Part shown: positions 16,783 through 24,308 of the stretch, in pieces
How positions within the stretch are numbered: position 1 is the first letter of the stretch
Layout: every line of letters begins with the position of its first letter
Source of the DNA: JALYUA01 sp038229875
GTDB taxonomy: Bacteria; Acidobacteriota; Thermoanaerobaculia; UBA5066; Gp7-AA6
Direction: 5' to 3'
Assembly: GCA_038229875.1 (NCBI GenBank)
Contig: JBBROA010000011.1
Coordinates: 1-54,573 of the forward strand
DNA: 54,573 nucleotides
Translations under genes and position numbers: made by a program
Notes under the pieces: generated by a model
What the model was told of the DNA's origin: nothing
The model's input: only the letters and a program-made list of their open reading frames with translations
The model's database searches: none

Positions 16783-17832
16783 CTAAGCCCTCAAAGCACT
16801 GATCGCGTCGTTGATCCGCTTCTTCTGCGCCTCCGGCGCCATCTGCAGCGCGCGCGTGTACGACTCGATCGCCTGTTTCTTCTCACCCTTCGCCGCGAGC
16901 CCCTCCGCCAGGCTGTCATAGGCGTTCCAGGACGTCGGGTGATCCTTGACGTTCTTCCGGAAAACCTCGACCGCCTCATCCACCTTTTTCTGGCCGAGAA
17001 GCTGGTAGCCGTAGAGATTCATGTCGACTTCCGTCGCGAGCTTGAGCGATCGCTCTCGCAGCGCGGCCGCGGTCTTCGCGTCGCCTTTCTTCTCGAGCAG
17101 CCCGGCCTTCGTCCTCAGGTTCTGAAAGTTTTCGTTCAGGGCCAGCGACTTGTCAGACCACTCGAGCGCTTCGTCCACGTTGCCGTCGTTCCGGAGCGAC
17201 CACGCCGCCGCGGTGTTCCAGCCCTGCCACGAGAAGCGGGGAAGGCCGCGCAGCTGCTCGCGGAGGCTCGCGAGTGTGACCGCCTTCGAATCGACCGAAA
17301 CCGTGAACGGCACCTCGAGCTTGTCCCAGTGAAGGACGACGACCACGGAATCCGCCGTCGGGTCGTCAAAGCGGTAGCTCAGGCGTTCCGCGAACTCGGC
17401 CGGCCGGGTCTTCGCGGGGACCCGCAGCGCGTCTTCCTTCGCGTCGTAGCTGAAGCTTCCCCAGGCGTTGTGCTGCTTCGAAAAAGCAGCCACCCAGTCG
17501 CCCTCGGAGGGAACCATGTGAAGGCCGTATGTCCCCGCCGGCAGCGCCTGACCTCCGATGGAGACCGGAGTCGAAAACGAGATGGTGGTGTTCTCGTTGG
17601 CGCCCGCCCTCCAGACTTCGTTCCATGGCACGAGGCCGCCCCAGATCTTGCGCTTGTTCACCGCCGGGCGGTGGTACGAGATCGCGACTTCCGTCAGTCC
17701 CATGCTCTGGGTGACGGACGCCTTCGGGCTGGCGTCCGGCAGGGTGAGCGGGGCGGGCTGCGCGAGCGAGACCCCGGCCGCCATCAGGACAAACGCGGCG
17801 GCGGAGAGGGTGCGGGGAATCGACTGTCTCAT
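16783..17832 (-). CDS. Exported DUF2911 protein with C-terminal TPR repeats
   Basis: 349 residues; the start at 17832 is fixed by AGGAGGT three bases upstream. A signal peptide (MRQSIPRTLSAAAFVLMAAG) is followed by a DUF2911 domain (about 30-180), recognisable by SYHRPAVNKRKIWGGLVPW, VWRAGANENTTI and GTYGLHMVP. About 130 helical residues form two or three tetratricopeptide repeats (NTAAAWSLRNDGNVDEALEW, DSLAEGLAAKGEKKQAIESY). The DUF2911 beta-sandwich has no proven role; it is common in secreted proteins of Acidobacteriota and Bacteroidota. TPRs suggest protein binding. It is a single gene followed by a strong terminator and divergent from the LMF-fusion gene across 134 bp. Confidence 0.88.
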   Translation of the reverse strand: MRQSIPRTLSAAAFVLMAAGVSLAQPAPLTLPDASPKASVTQSMGLTEVAISYHRPAVNKRKIWGGLVPWNEVWRAGANENTTISFSTPVSIGGQALPAGTYGLHMVPSEGDWVAAFSKQHNAWGSFSYDAKEDALRVPAKTRPAEFAERLSYRFDDPTADSVVVVLHWDKLEVPFTVSVDSKAVTLASLREQLRGLPRFSWQGWNTAAAWSLRNDGNVDEALEWSDKSLALNENFQNLRTKAGLLEKKGDAKTAAALRERSLKLATEVDMNLYGYQLLGQKKVDEAVEVFRKNVKDHPTSWNAYDSLAEGLAAKGEKKQAIESYTRALQMAPEAQKKRINDAISALRA

Positions 17833-17966
17833 CGGACCTCCTGGTTCAGTTTCCTGGTGTTACGGGAGAGGCCGGCTGCGGGTTTTGGGGTTCAGGACCC
17901 CGGGCCCCGTCGGCGATCGGGGAAGCTGTGCGCCCGGGGGGCTGATCTTGCGTTTAGGCTTGCGCG

Positions 17967-19799
17967 ATGTCTCCCCTGCGCGTCGCGAGGCCGCCCGGGA
18001 AGCCGCTCGTGCTCTTCGACGGCGATTGCGACTTCTGCCGCGCCTGGATCGCGCGGTGGCGGCAGTCGACGGGAGATCTCGTCGACTACGCCCCGTCTCA
18101 GGAGCTCGGGCCTCGCTATCCCGAGATTCCCTTGGTCGAGTTCCAGCGCGCCGTGCAGCTGATCCTTCCGGATGGCGAGGTCGTCTCCGGTGCCGCCGCG
18201 GTGGCGAAGACCCTTCAGGTCGGAAAGAGGTTCTGGCCGATGTGGCTCTACGAGCACGTCCCGGGCGTCGCGCCCGCCGCCGAGGCCGCTTACGGTCTCG
18301 TGGCGAGGCATCGCGGCGGCGCGTCGCGGCTCACCCGCGCGGTGTGGGGGATCGACGTCGGAGCGCCGCGGTACCGTTTCGCGGCCGTACTTTTTCTGCG
18401 GGTTCTCGGCGTGGTCTTTCTCTTCGCGTTCCTCTCGGTCTGGTATCAGATCGACGGACTGATCGGGTCGCGCGGGATCCTTCCGATCGCGGAGCTGCTC
18501 GCGTGGGTGCGGGCGTCGACCGGCGTGGAGAGATACTGGCTGCTGCCGACGCTCGCCTGGTCTGCCTCGAGCGACTCCGCTCTCCAGGCGTTCTGCGCGG
18601 CCGGATCCATTGTTTCAGTGACGCTGGCGCTCGGATTTTTCCCCGTCGCCTGTCTCGTTGCCGCGACTGGGCTGTATCTCTCGATCTCGGTCGCGGGCCA
18701 GACCTTCTTCGGCTTTCAGTGGGACTGTCTGCTCGTCGAAACGGGTTTCCTCGCGATCTTTCTCGCGCCGCTCACCCGACGGCTGAAAGAGGCGGACGTC
18801 TCCCCGGGGCCCGCGGCCCTTTTTCTCCTGAAGTGGCTGCTCTTCCGCCTCAACTTCTCGTCGGGCGTCGTGAAGCTCGCGAGCGGCGACCCCGCGTGGC
18901 GGCAATGGACCGCGCTCTCATACCATTACGAGACGCAGCCGCTCCCGCCCTGGACCGCCTGGACGATGCACCAGCTGCCGGTCTGGTTCCACAAGGCCTC
19001 GACGGTCCTGATGTTCGTCCTGGAGCTCGCCGTTCCATTTCTAATCTTTGCTCCGCGGCGTCTTCGTCTCGCGGCGTTCGTTCTTCTGGTCTCGCTCCAG
19101 GTGGGAATCGCGACGACCGGAAACTACGCGTTCTTCAACGTCCTGTCCGTGGTGCTCTGCGTGCTCCTGCTGGACGACCGCACGCTCTCGGCTTTCCGGC
19201 GGCGCTCCCGGCCGCCCGACCCGGCGCGGAGCGTCTCGCCGCGAGGGAACGTGTGGCCTCGTTCCATTGTCGCGGGTGTCGCAATCTTCGTCCTCCCGGT
19301 GAGCCTCCTGCACCTCGGGGCGCCGATGCCGTCTCCCGTCGCGTTCGTCGCGCGCGCCGTTTCGCCCCTCCGCCTCGTGAACGGTTACGGACTGTTCGCC
19401 GTGATGACCACCCGCAGGCAGGAGATCGTTCTCGAGGGCAGCGACGACGGCGCGATCTGGAAGCCGTACCAGTTCCGGTGGAAGCCGGACGACGTGCGGC
19501 GGAGGCCCCGCTTCGTGGCGCCGCACCAGCCGAGGCTCGACTGGCAGATGTGGTTCGCGGCGCTCGCTCCTTACGATTCGAGCCCGTGGTTTACGGCGCT
19601 CGAGGCGCGTCTCCTCGAGGGGTCCCCCCCGGTGCTGGCGCTCCTGGCGGTCAACCCGTTTCCCGACCGGCCCCCCCGGCTTCTCCGTGCCCGGCTCTTC
19701 GACTACCACTTCACGGATCGTGCGGGGCGGCGGGCGACCGGCGCCTGGTGGCGGCGCGAGGACGCCGGCCCGTTCGGCCCTACGGTGGCGAAGAAATGA
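17967..19799 (+). CDS. DCC1 thioredoxin-like domain fused to lipase-maturation-factor membrane protein
   Basis: 610 residues in two parts. Residues 12-115 are a DCC1/DUF393 domain with FDGDCDFCRAW, a thioredoxin-like fold whose CxxC-like pair could do thiol-disulfide chemistry. From about residue 135 to the end is a lipase maturation factor (LMF) family protein: many membrane helices, RLNFSSGVVKLASGDPAW, LSYHYETQPLPPWTAW, and a soluble C-terminal domain with FQWDCLLVETGFL before it and RLDWQMWFAAL near the end. LMF1 in animals helps fold lipases in the endoplasmic reticulum; bacterial members are poorly known. The fusion hints at disulfide-linked folding of exported proteins, which would suit the hydrolase-rich neighbourhood. 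This is inference. The start is plausible but lacks a strong ribosome-binding site. Confidence 0.88.
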   Translation: MSPLRVARPPGKPLVLFDGDCDFCRAWIARWRQSTGDLVDYAPSQELGPRYPEIPLVEFQRAVQLILPDGEVVSGAAAVAKTLQVGKRFWPMWLYEHVPGVAPAAEAAYGLVARHRGGASRLTRAVWGIDVGAPRYRFAAVLFLRVLGVVFLFAFLSVWYQIDGLIGSRGILPIAELLAWVRASTGVERYWLLPTLAWSASSDSALQAFCAAGSIVSVTLALGFFPVACLVAATGLYLSISVAGQTFFGFQWDCLLVETGFLAIFLAPLTRRLKEADVSPGPAALFLLKWLLFRLNFSSGVVKLASGDPAWRQWTALSYHYETQPLPPWTAWTMHQLPVWFHKASTVLMFVLELAVPFLIFAPRRLRLAAFVLLVSLQVGIATTGNYAFFNVLSVVLCVLLLDDRTLSAFRRRSRPPDPARSVSPRGNVWPRSIVAGVAIFVLPVSLLHLGAPMPSPVAFVARAVSPLRLVNGYGLFAVMTTRRQEIVLEGSDDGAIWKPYQFRWKPDDVRRRPRFVAPHQPRLDWQMWFAALAPYDSSPWFTALEARLLEGSPPVLALLAVNPFPDRPPRLLRARLFDYHFTDRAGRRATGAWWRREDAGPFGPTVAKK

Positions 19800-19975
19800 G
19801 CCGCGCGGACGCTCCGCTGAGGCGGGGGAGGCCCTCCGGCCGTCCGATCACCGGAAAACGCTCTTTTCGCCGATCCGCGCCTCGCTTCGGACCCGCCGTA
19901 ACCTTTCGTAACGGAACCCTGAGAGGCGGACGCTGAGGCGGCTTCGGGTGCGCCGGGTCCTGGGTAACCCAATTC

Positions 19976-20043
19976 CGTCGTAAGCCCTCTGACTCGTGGG
20001 GCATCGGCCGCAAACGCCGCCGTCTTTCACGAGCGTCGTAAGC
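19976..20043 (+). promoter_or_regulatory. Repeat-flanked hairpin leader of unknown type
   Basis: Two identical 10-mers CGTCGTAAGC (19976-19985 and 20034-20043) bracket a hairpin (CTCGTG 19993-19998 with CACGAG 20028-20033, inner CGGC/GCCG). An 11-bp palindrome TGGGTAACCCA lies just before. All are within the 291-bp stretch upstream of the orphan gene at 20091. I compared it with c-di-GMP, TPP and THF riboswitch consensus from memory and found no convincing match. Confidence 0.35.
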
Positions 20044-20090
20044 GCGGAGCACACTCCTTGCACCACGAGCGGCGAACGGAGGTCTTTCTC

Positions 20091-20417
20091 ATGAACATAG
20101 CCGCGAGAGCTCGCCGCGTCCACAGCGTGCGCTTTCAACCGGACCAGGTCCGCAGGACCGGGCTCGGGCCGACGCCCTCCGGCACGCGGATCCGCTGCAC
20201 CGTCCCGCTGACGGGTGAGGTGGACGAGGCGTGGAGGACGTCGTTCCGCGCGGTGCAGCTCGAGGACACGGGGTTTTTCCGCTTCCGTCTGGAGATGGGA
20301 AGCAACACGATCACGTTCGTCGTCAGCGAGACTCCCGGTGGCGGCGGGGCGAACGCGGAGCTGAAGACCCTTTCCTTCCTGCTCGACACCGTCAACGCGC
20401 TCGCGAGCCGGACGTGA
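20091..20417 (+). CDS. Small protein of unknown function (108 aa)
   Basis: The start at ATG 20091 is supported by GGAGG seven bases upstream; a longer version from 20058 is less likely. Sequence features: a basic N terminus (NIAARARRVHSVRFQPDQV) and a predicted beta-rich middle (TRIRCTVPLTGEVDEAW, FFRFRLEMGSNTITFVV). After a glycine-rich turn a final helix follows (AELKTLSFLLDTVNALA). No signal peptide or membrane segment. I recognise no family. It is single, with an unusual leader (direct repeats and hairpin) and converges with serC 19 bp away. The conventional codon use and strong ribosome-binding site make it a real gene. Confidence 0.65.
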   Translation: MNIAARARRVHSVRFQPDQVRRTGLGPTPSGTRIRCTVPLTGEVDEAWRTSFRAVQLEDTGFFRFRLEMGSNTITFVVSETPGGGGANAELKTLSFLLDTVNALASRT

Positions 20418-20436
20418 CTGACCCCGCGGGCTAGCC

Positions 20437-21525
20437 CTAGCCGTTCTTCTTCTGAAATTCCTGCATGAAGGAAATTAAAATGCGGACCCCCTCGATCGGA
20501 AACGCGTTGTAGATCGACGCCCGGATCCCGCTCACGGAGCGATGTCCCTTCAGGCCATCGAGCCCCTGCGCGGTAGCTTCCGACACGAATCGCTTTTCCA
20601 GATCCTCCGACGGGAGCCGAAACGTCACGTTCATGTTGGAGCGGCTGCCCGGCCGCGCGTGAGGGCGGAAGAAGCCGCCGGATCCGTCCATCGTTTCGTA
20701 GAGCAGCGCGGCCTTCTCGGCGTTGCGCCGGCCGATCCCCTCGAGCCCTCCCTGTCCGAGCAGCCACTTCATGACGAGCCGCATCACGTAGATCGTGAAG
20801 ACGGGAGGCGTGTTGTGGAGCGATTTTTCCCTGGCGTGGGTGTTGTAGTCGAGCATCGTCGGGAGATTCTTCGGGCTGCGCGCGAGCATGTCGTCTCGGA
20901 TGATCACGATGGTCGCCCCGGCCGGAGCGAGGTTTTTCTGAGCGCCGGCGTAGATGAGCGCGTACCGGGAGACGTCGATCGGACGGCTGAAGATGTCCGA
21001 GGACGCGTCGGCGACGAGCGGGACTCCGCGCGCGTCCGGCTCCGTCCTCCATTCCGTGCCGAAGATCGTGTTGTTGGTCGTGAAATGCACGTACGAGGCG
21101 GTGGGATCCAGCCGGATCTCAGAGGCCTCCGGCACTCGGCAGAAATTCTCCGATTCGGTCGAGCCGGCGATCTGGACGGTGCCGACCTTCTGCGCTTCCT
21201 TGACGGCTTTCTTCGACCACGTGCCCGTCACGATGTAGTCCGCTTTCCCTCCGGCCGGAAGAATGTTCATCGGGACCATCGAAAACTGGAGCGACGCGCC
21301 GCCCTGTAGAAACAGGATCTGGTAGTTGCCCGGGATGTTCGCGAGCCGGCGCATGTCGGCCTCGCATCCCTGGATGATCTCTTCGAACGCCTTCGACCGA
21401 TGACTGATCTCGAGGATCGACATGCCGACGCCGGGCAACGCGATCAGGTCCCGCTGTGCCTCCTGAAGCACGGCCTCGGGAAGCACCGCCGGGCCCGCCG
21501 CGAAATTCCAGATGCGTCCGTTCAT
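20437..21525 (-). CDS. serC: Phosphoserine aminotransferase
   Basis: 362 residues from ATG 21525, which follows GAAGGGAAGG. Class V PLP aminotransferase: N terminus WNFAAGPAVLPEAVL and HRSKAFEEII are diagnostic of SerC. LFLQGGASLQFSM is the phosphate-side loop, the PLP Lys is in YAGAQKNLAPAG, and the C terminus reads RASIYNAFPIEGV. It converts 3-phosphohydroxypyruvate and glutamate to phosphoserine, the second step of serine synthesis, and also acts on the related pyridoxine-pathway substrate. It is the last gene of a minus-strand run DUF1015-serA-serC with a 13-bp gap to serA. Confidence 0.96.
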   Translation of the reverse strand: MNGRIWNFAAGPAVLPEAVLQEAQRDLIALPGVGMSILEISHRSKAFEEIIQGCEADMRRLANIPGNYQILFLQGGASLQFSMVPMNILPAGGKADYIVTGTWSKKAVKEAQKVGTVQIAGSTESENFCRVPEASEIRLDPTASYVHFTTNNTIFGTEWRTEPDARGVPLVADASSDIFSRPIDVSRYALIYAGAQKNLAPAGATIVIIRDDMLARSPKNLPTMLDYNTHAREKSLHNTPPVFTIYVMRLVMKWLLGQGGLEGIGRRNAEKAALLYETMDGSGGFFRPHARPGSRSNMNVTFRLPSEDLEKRFVSEATAQGLDGLKGHRSVSGIRASIYNAFPIEGVRILISFMQEFQKKNG

Positions 21526-21538
21526 GAGTGCCTTCCCT

Positions 21539-22741
21539 TCAAACCGCCAGAAGCGTGACCTCGATGATGTCGCCGGTGCTGCGTCGGATGCTCTCGAGAA
21601 CCGTCTCGGAAGCCGCCTGATCGAGTCGGATCCGCGCAACCGCCGCCCGCGCCCCTTCGAAGACGATGTTCTCCGTCTCCTGAACGTTGATGCCGGCGGT
21701 TTTCAATGCGTCGAAGACCGCCGCGAGGACGCCAACCCGGTCGAAGTGGCGGACGACGAGAAGATGCGTGGCGGGCGACGAGCGCGCGAGGTTCACGACG
21801 TTCGGCGCGCGTCCTGTCGAGGCGTACTCGCGAACGATGCGGACGGTTTCGGCGGCGATCGCCTCCTGCGCCTGGTCGGTGGACGCGCCGATGTGGTGGG
21901 TTCCGATGACGCCGGGAAGCTGAAAGATCGGGTCCGCGACGTCTCCGGCTCCGCCCGTCGGTTCCGAGGCGAAAACGTCGAGACCGGCCCGCAACCCCTT
22001 CTCGCGAACCGCCCTTTCGAGAGCGGGCTGGTCGACGACTTCTGCGCGCGAGGTGTTGATGAAGAACGCGCCCGGCCGCATCGCGGCGAAGAACTCTTCT
22101 CCGACGAGCCCGCGCGTTTCGGGTTTCAAGGCGAGATGGACGCTGACGATATCCGCCCGGCGCGCCACTTCGATAGGAGACGCGGCGTGTTCCGCGTCGA
22201 GCTCACGCGCGTCGACCGGAGAGAGGCTCCGACTCCACGCGACGACGGGCATCCCGAAGGCGCGGCCGCGGGAGATCATCTCCCGCCCGATGCCGCCGGT
22301 GCCGACGATCCCGAGAGTCCGCCCGAAGAGCCCCTTCGCCTTGCTGTACTCCTTCTTGTTCCACACGCCGGCTTTCAGGTCCGCCGCGTTCTCGGGAACC
22401 CGGCGGTCGAGGGCGAGAATGAGACCAAACGCAAGCTCCGCGACCGCGATGGAATTCTTTCCCGGGCAGTTCGCGACGTAGATGCCCAGCTCCGAGGCAG
22501 CCTCCACGTCGATCGTGTTGTACCCGGCCCCGGCGCGCACCACGAGTGAGAGGCGTCCGGCGGCGAGTGTGGATCGCGGCACCTTCGTCGAACGCACCAC
22601 GAGGATCTCGGCGCCGGAATCCGCCACGCGGGAGGTCAACGCTTCGTCCTTCAGGTCGGGCTCGTAGAGCACCTCCGACCCCGCGGCGGCGAGACCCTCG
22701 AGTCCGGAAGTCTCGAACTTATCCGCGACCAGCACCTTCAT
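21539..22741 (-). CDS. serA: D-3-phosphoglycerate dehydrogenase with ACT domain
   Basis: 400 residues. N-terminal substrate domain (LVADKFETSGLE), Rossmann motif GIVGTGGIG, active-site Arg in INTSRAEVVDQ, the Glu in ASEPTGGAG, and His in GTHHIGASTDQAQ. A C-terminal ACT domain from about residue 325 (HLLVVRHFDRVGVLAAVFDAL) suggests feedback control by serine, as in E. coli SerA. The unit is short, like the archaeal and type II enzymes that lack the intervening domain. It oxidises 3-phosphoglycerate to 3-phosphohydroxypyruvate, the substrate of SerC encoded next. Confidence 0.95.
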   Translation of the reverse strand: MKVLVADKFETSGLEGLAAAGSEVLYEPDLKDEALTSRVADSGAEILVVRSTKVPRSTLAAGRLSLVVRAGAGYNTIDVEAASELGIYVANCPGKNSIAVAELAFGLILALDRRVPENAADLKAGVWNKKEYSKAKGLFGRTLGIVGTGGIGREMISRGRAFGMPVVAWSRSLSPVDARELDAEHAASPIEVARRADIVSVHLALKPETRGLVGEEFFAAMRPGAFFINTSRAEVVDQPALERAVREKGLRAGLDVFASEPTGGAGDVADPIFQLPGVIGTHHIGASTDQAQEAIAAETVRIVREYASTGRAPNVVNLARSSPATHLLVVRHFDRVGVLAAVFDALKTAGINVQETENIVFEGARAAVARIRLDQAASETVLESIRRSTGDIIEVTLLAV

Positions 22742-22805
22742 GGAGCCGGATTCTATGCGGGGTTTTCCGCGCGCGAACGCCGCGTCGGACGGCGGCCGCC
22801 GCCGC

Positions 22806-24023
22806 TCAAATCAGGTGCACCAGCAGACCGTCGCGCAGCTTCGGCTCGAACCAGGTGGACTTCGGGGGCATGATCTCGTTCGCGTCCGAAATCGCCATCA
22901 ACTGGTCGAGCGAAACCGGGTACAGCGAAAAGGCCGCGGATGCGGCGCCCGAGTCGATCAGCCTCTCGAGCTCCGACGTGCCGCGTCCCCCGCCGACGAA
23001 GTCGATTCGCTTGTCGGTGCGGATGTCGTGGACGCCGAGAATGGGGGAGAGGACGGCGTCCTGAAGCGTCGTGACGTCGAGCGCGGCGGAGCCGCTCTCG
23101 CGCGGAACGAGGCCGTACCAACGCCCGCCGAGATACATCGAGATTTCGCCGCGGCGCGCCGGCGACGCGGGAGCGTTTTCGGCCACCGAGAACTTTTTCC
23201 GGAGCTTCGTCAGCAGCTCCTCCGGCGACAGTCCGTTCAGGTCTCGGACGATCCGGTTGTACGGGAGGATCCGGACCTGGCTCGCGGGAAAGAGCACCGC
23301 GAGAAAATAGTCGAACTCGTTCAAGCCCTTCCGGTACGCCGGGTTCAGGGACCGGAAGTGCTGCCGCGCCCGGCTGGCGCTTGCGGCCCGGTGGTGCCCG
23401 TCCGCGATGTAGAAGCACGGGACGTCGGTGAACGCCTGGACGAGCGAACGGCCGTCATCCTCGCCCATCCGCCAAACCGTGTGCCGCACTCCGTCTTCGG
23501 CGGTGAAGTCGTAGAGCGGCGGCTCGGCCCGGGTCTTCTCGACGAGGACGCTGGCCGCGGGAACGTCCCGGTACGTGAGGAAGACCGGCCCGGTCTGCGC
23601 GGACAGCTCGATCATGTGCCGGGTCCGATCGTCTTCCTTGTCCCGGCGCGTCCGCTCGTGCTTGCGTATGACGTCGGAGTCGTACTCGTCGATCGAGCAG
23701 CAGGCGCCGATACCGGTCTGTTCGTGATCGCCGGCCCGCAGGCGGTACACATAGATCGCGGACCGACCTTCCGCGATGAGAGGCGCTTCCCGTTTCAGAA
23801 TCTCGAAGTTTTCGGCCGCCTTTCGGTACACCTCGTCCGCGTGGGAGTCCGTCCTTTCCGGAAGGTCGATCTCCGGCCTCGAGACGTGGAGGAAAGACAG
23901 CCGATTGCCGGCAGCGAGCCGGCGCGCTTCCTCCGTGTTCACCACATCGTAAGGGACGGCGGAGACGAGAGCCGCCGACTCGGGTGCGGGGCGCAGAGCC
24001 GGAAACGGGTGAACAGTCGCCAT
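22806..24023 (-). CDS. DUF1015-family protein, serine-operon associated
   Basis: 405 residues. N terminus PFPALRPAPESAALVSAVPYDVVNTEEAR is the family signature, followed by FLHVSRPEIDLP, IYVYRL, EYDSDVIRKHERTRRDKEDDR and the ADGHHRAAS loop. This is a soluble cytoplasmic protein of the ParB/sulfiredoxin-like type. The family often adjoins serA and serC, and it is related in fold to the archaeal free serine kinase SerK, so a role in serine or phosphoserine turnover is likely but inferred. The HHR and KHERT motifs would be the catalytic candidates. It lies 64 bp upstream of serA on the same strand and probably heads the operon. Confidence 0.88.
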   Translation of the reverse strand: MATVHPFPALRPAPESAALVSAVPYDVVNTEEARRLAAGNRLSFLHVSRPEIDLPERTDSHADEVYRKAAENFEILKREAPLIAEGRSAIYVYRLRAGDHEQTGIGACCSIDEYDSDVIRKHERTRRDKEDDRTRHMIELSAQTGPVFLTYRDVPAASVLVEKTRAEPPLYDFTAEDGVRHTVWRMGEDDGRSLVQAFTDVPCFYIADGHHRAASASRARQHFRSLNPAYRKGLNEFDYFLAVLFPASQVRILPYNRIVRDLNGLSPEELLTKLRKKFSVAENAPASPARRGEISMYLGGRWYGLVPRESGSAALDVTTLQDAVLSPILGVHDIRTDKRIDFVGGGRGTSELERLIDSGAASAAFSLYPVSLDQLMAISDANEIMPPKSTWFEPKLRDGLLVHLI

Positions 24024-24308
24024 GGCCGGGGATTCTATGGCGAAGGGGTAATCACGTCAGGGGTGAGGGGTGAGGACGGGAGAGGCACGAACGTAGGAGC
24101 GTTGAGCTGGAAGGCCTGACCTCTCGCCTCTCACGACCCACGCTGGCGGGAAGACCGCGACGCTCCGGCGCGGTGCGGCGCGACACAACGGCACGCTGTC
24201 CAAAACCGCTCTGGCATTGACGAAAAATGCTTTTTGGCAAAACGAAAATAAGTAAAACCGCCGGCGAGAGCGGCCGTACCGTGATGACGGAGGCCAGGGA
24301 GGTGCGCG
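24024..24308. other. Divergent intergenic region, AT-rich patch
   Basis: 285 bp between the DUF1015 gene and the exported hydrolase gene. It holds a GGGGTGA tandem near 24062 and an AT-rich stretch at 24217-24252 that starts with TTGACG. The stretch has no good -10 box at normal spacing, so I do not call a promoter. No small gene is evident. Confidence 0.5.

Noticed and set aside
19937..20090. Riboswitch of c-di-GMP, TPP or THF type upstream of the orphan gene
   Set aside because: Some short motifs look similar, but the conserved core residues and stems are not in the right order; kept only as an unassigned structured leader.
24211..24252. Sigma-54 or sigma-70 promoter before the exported hydrolase gene
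   Set aside because: TGGC/GC spacing does not fit sigma-54 and TTGACG has no -10 box at 16-18 bp.
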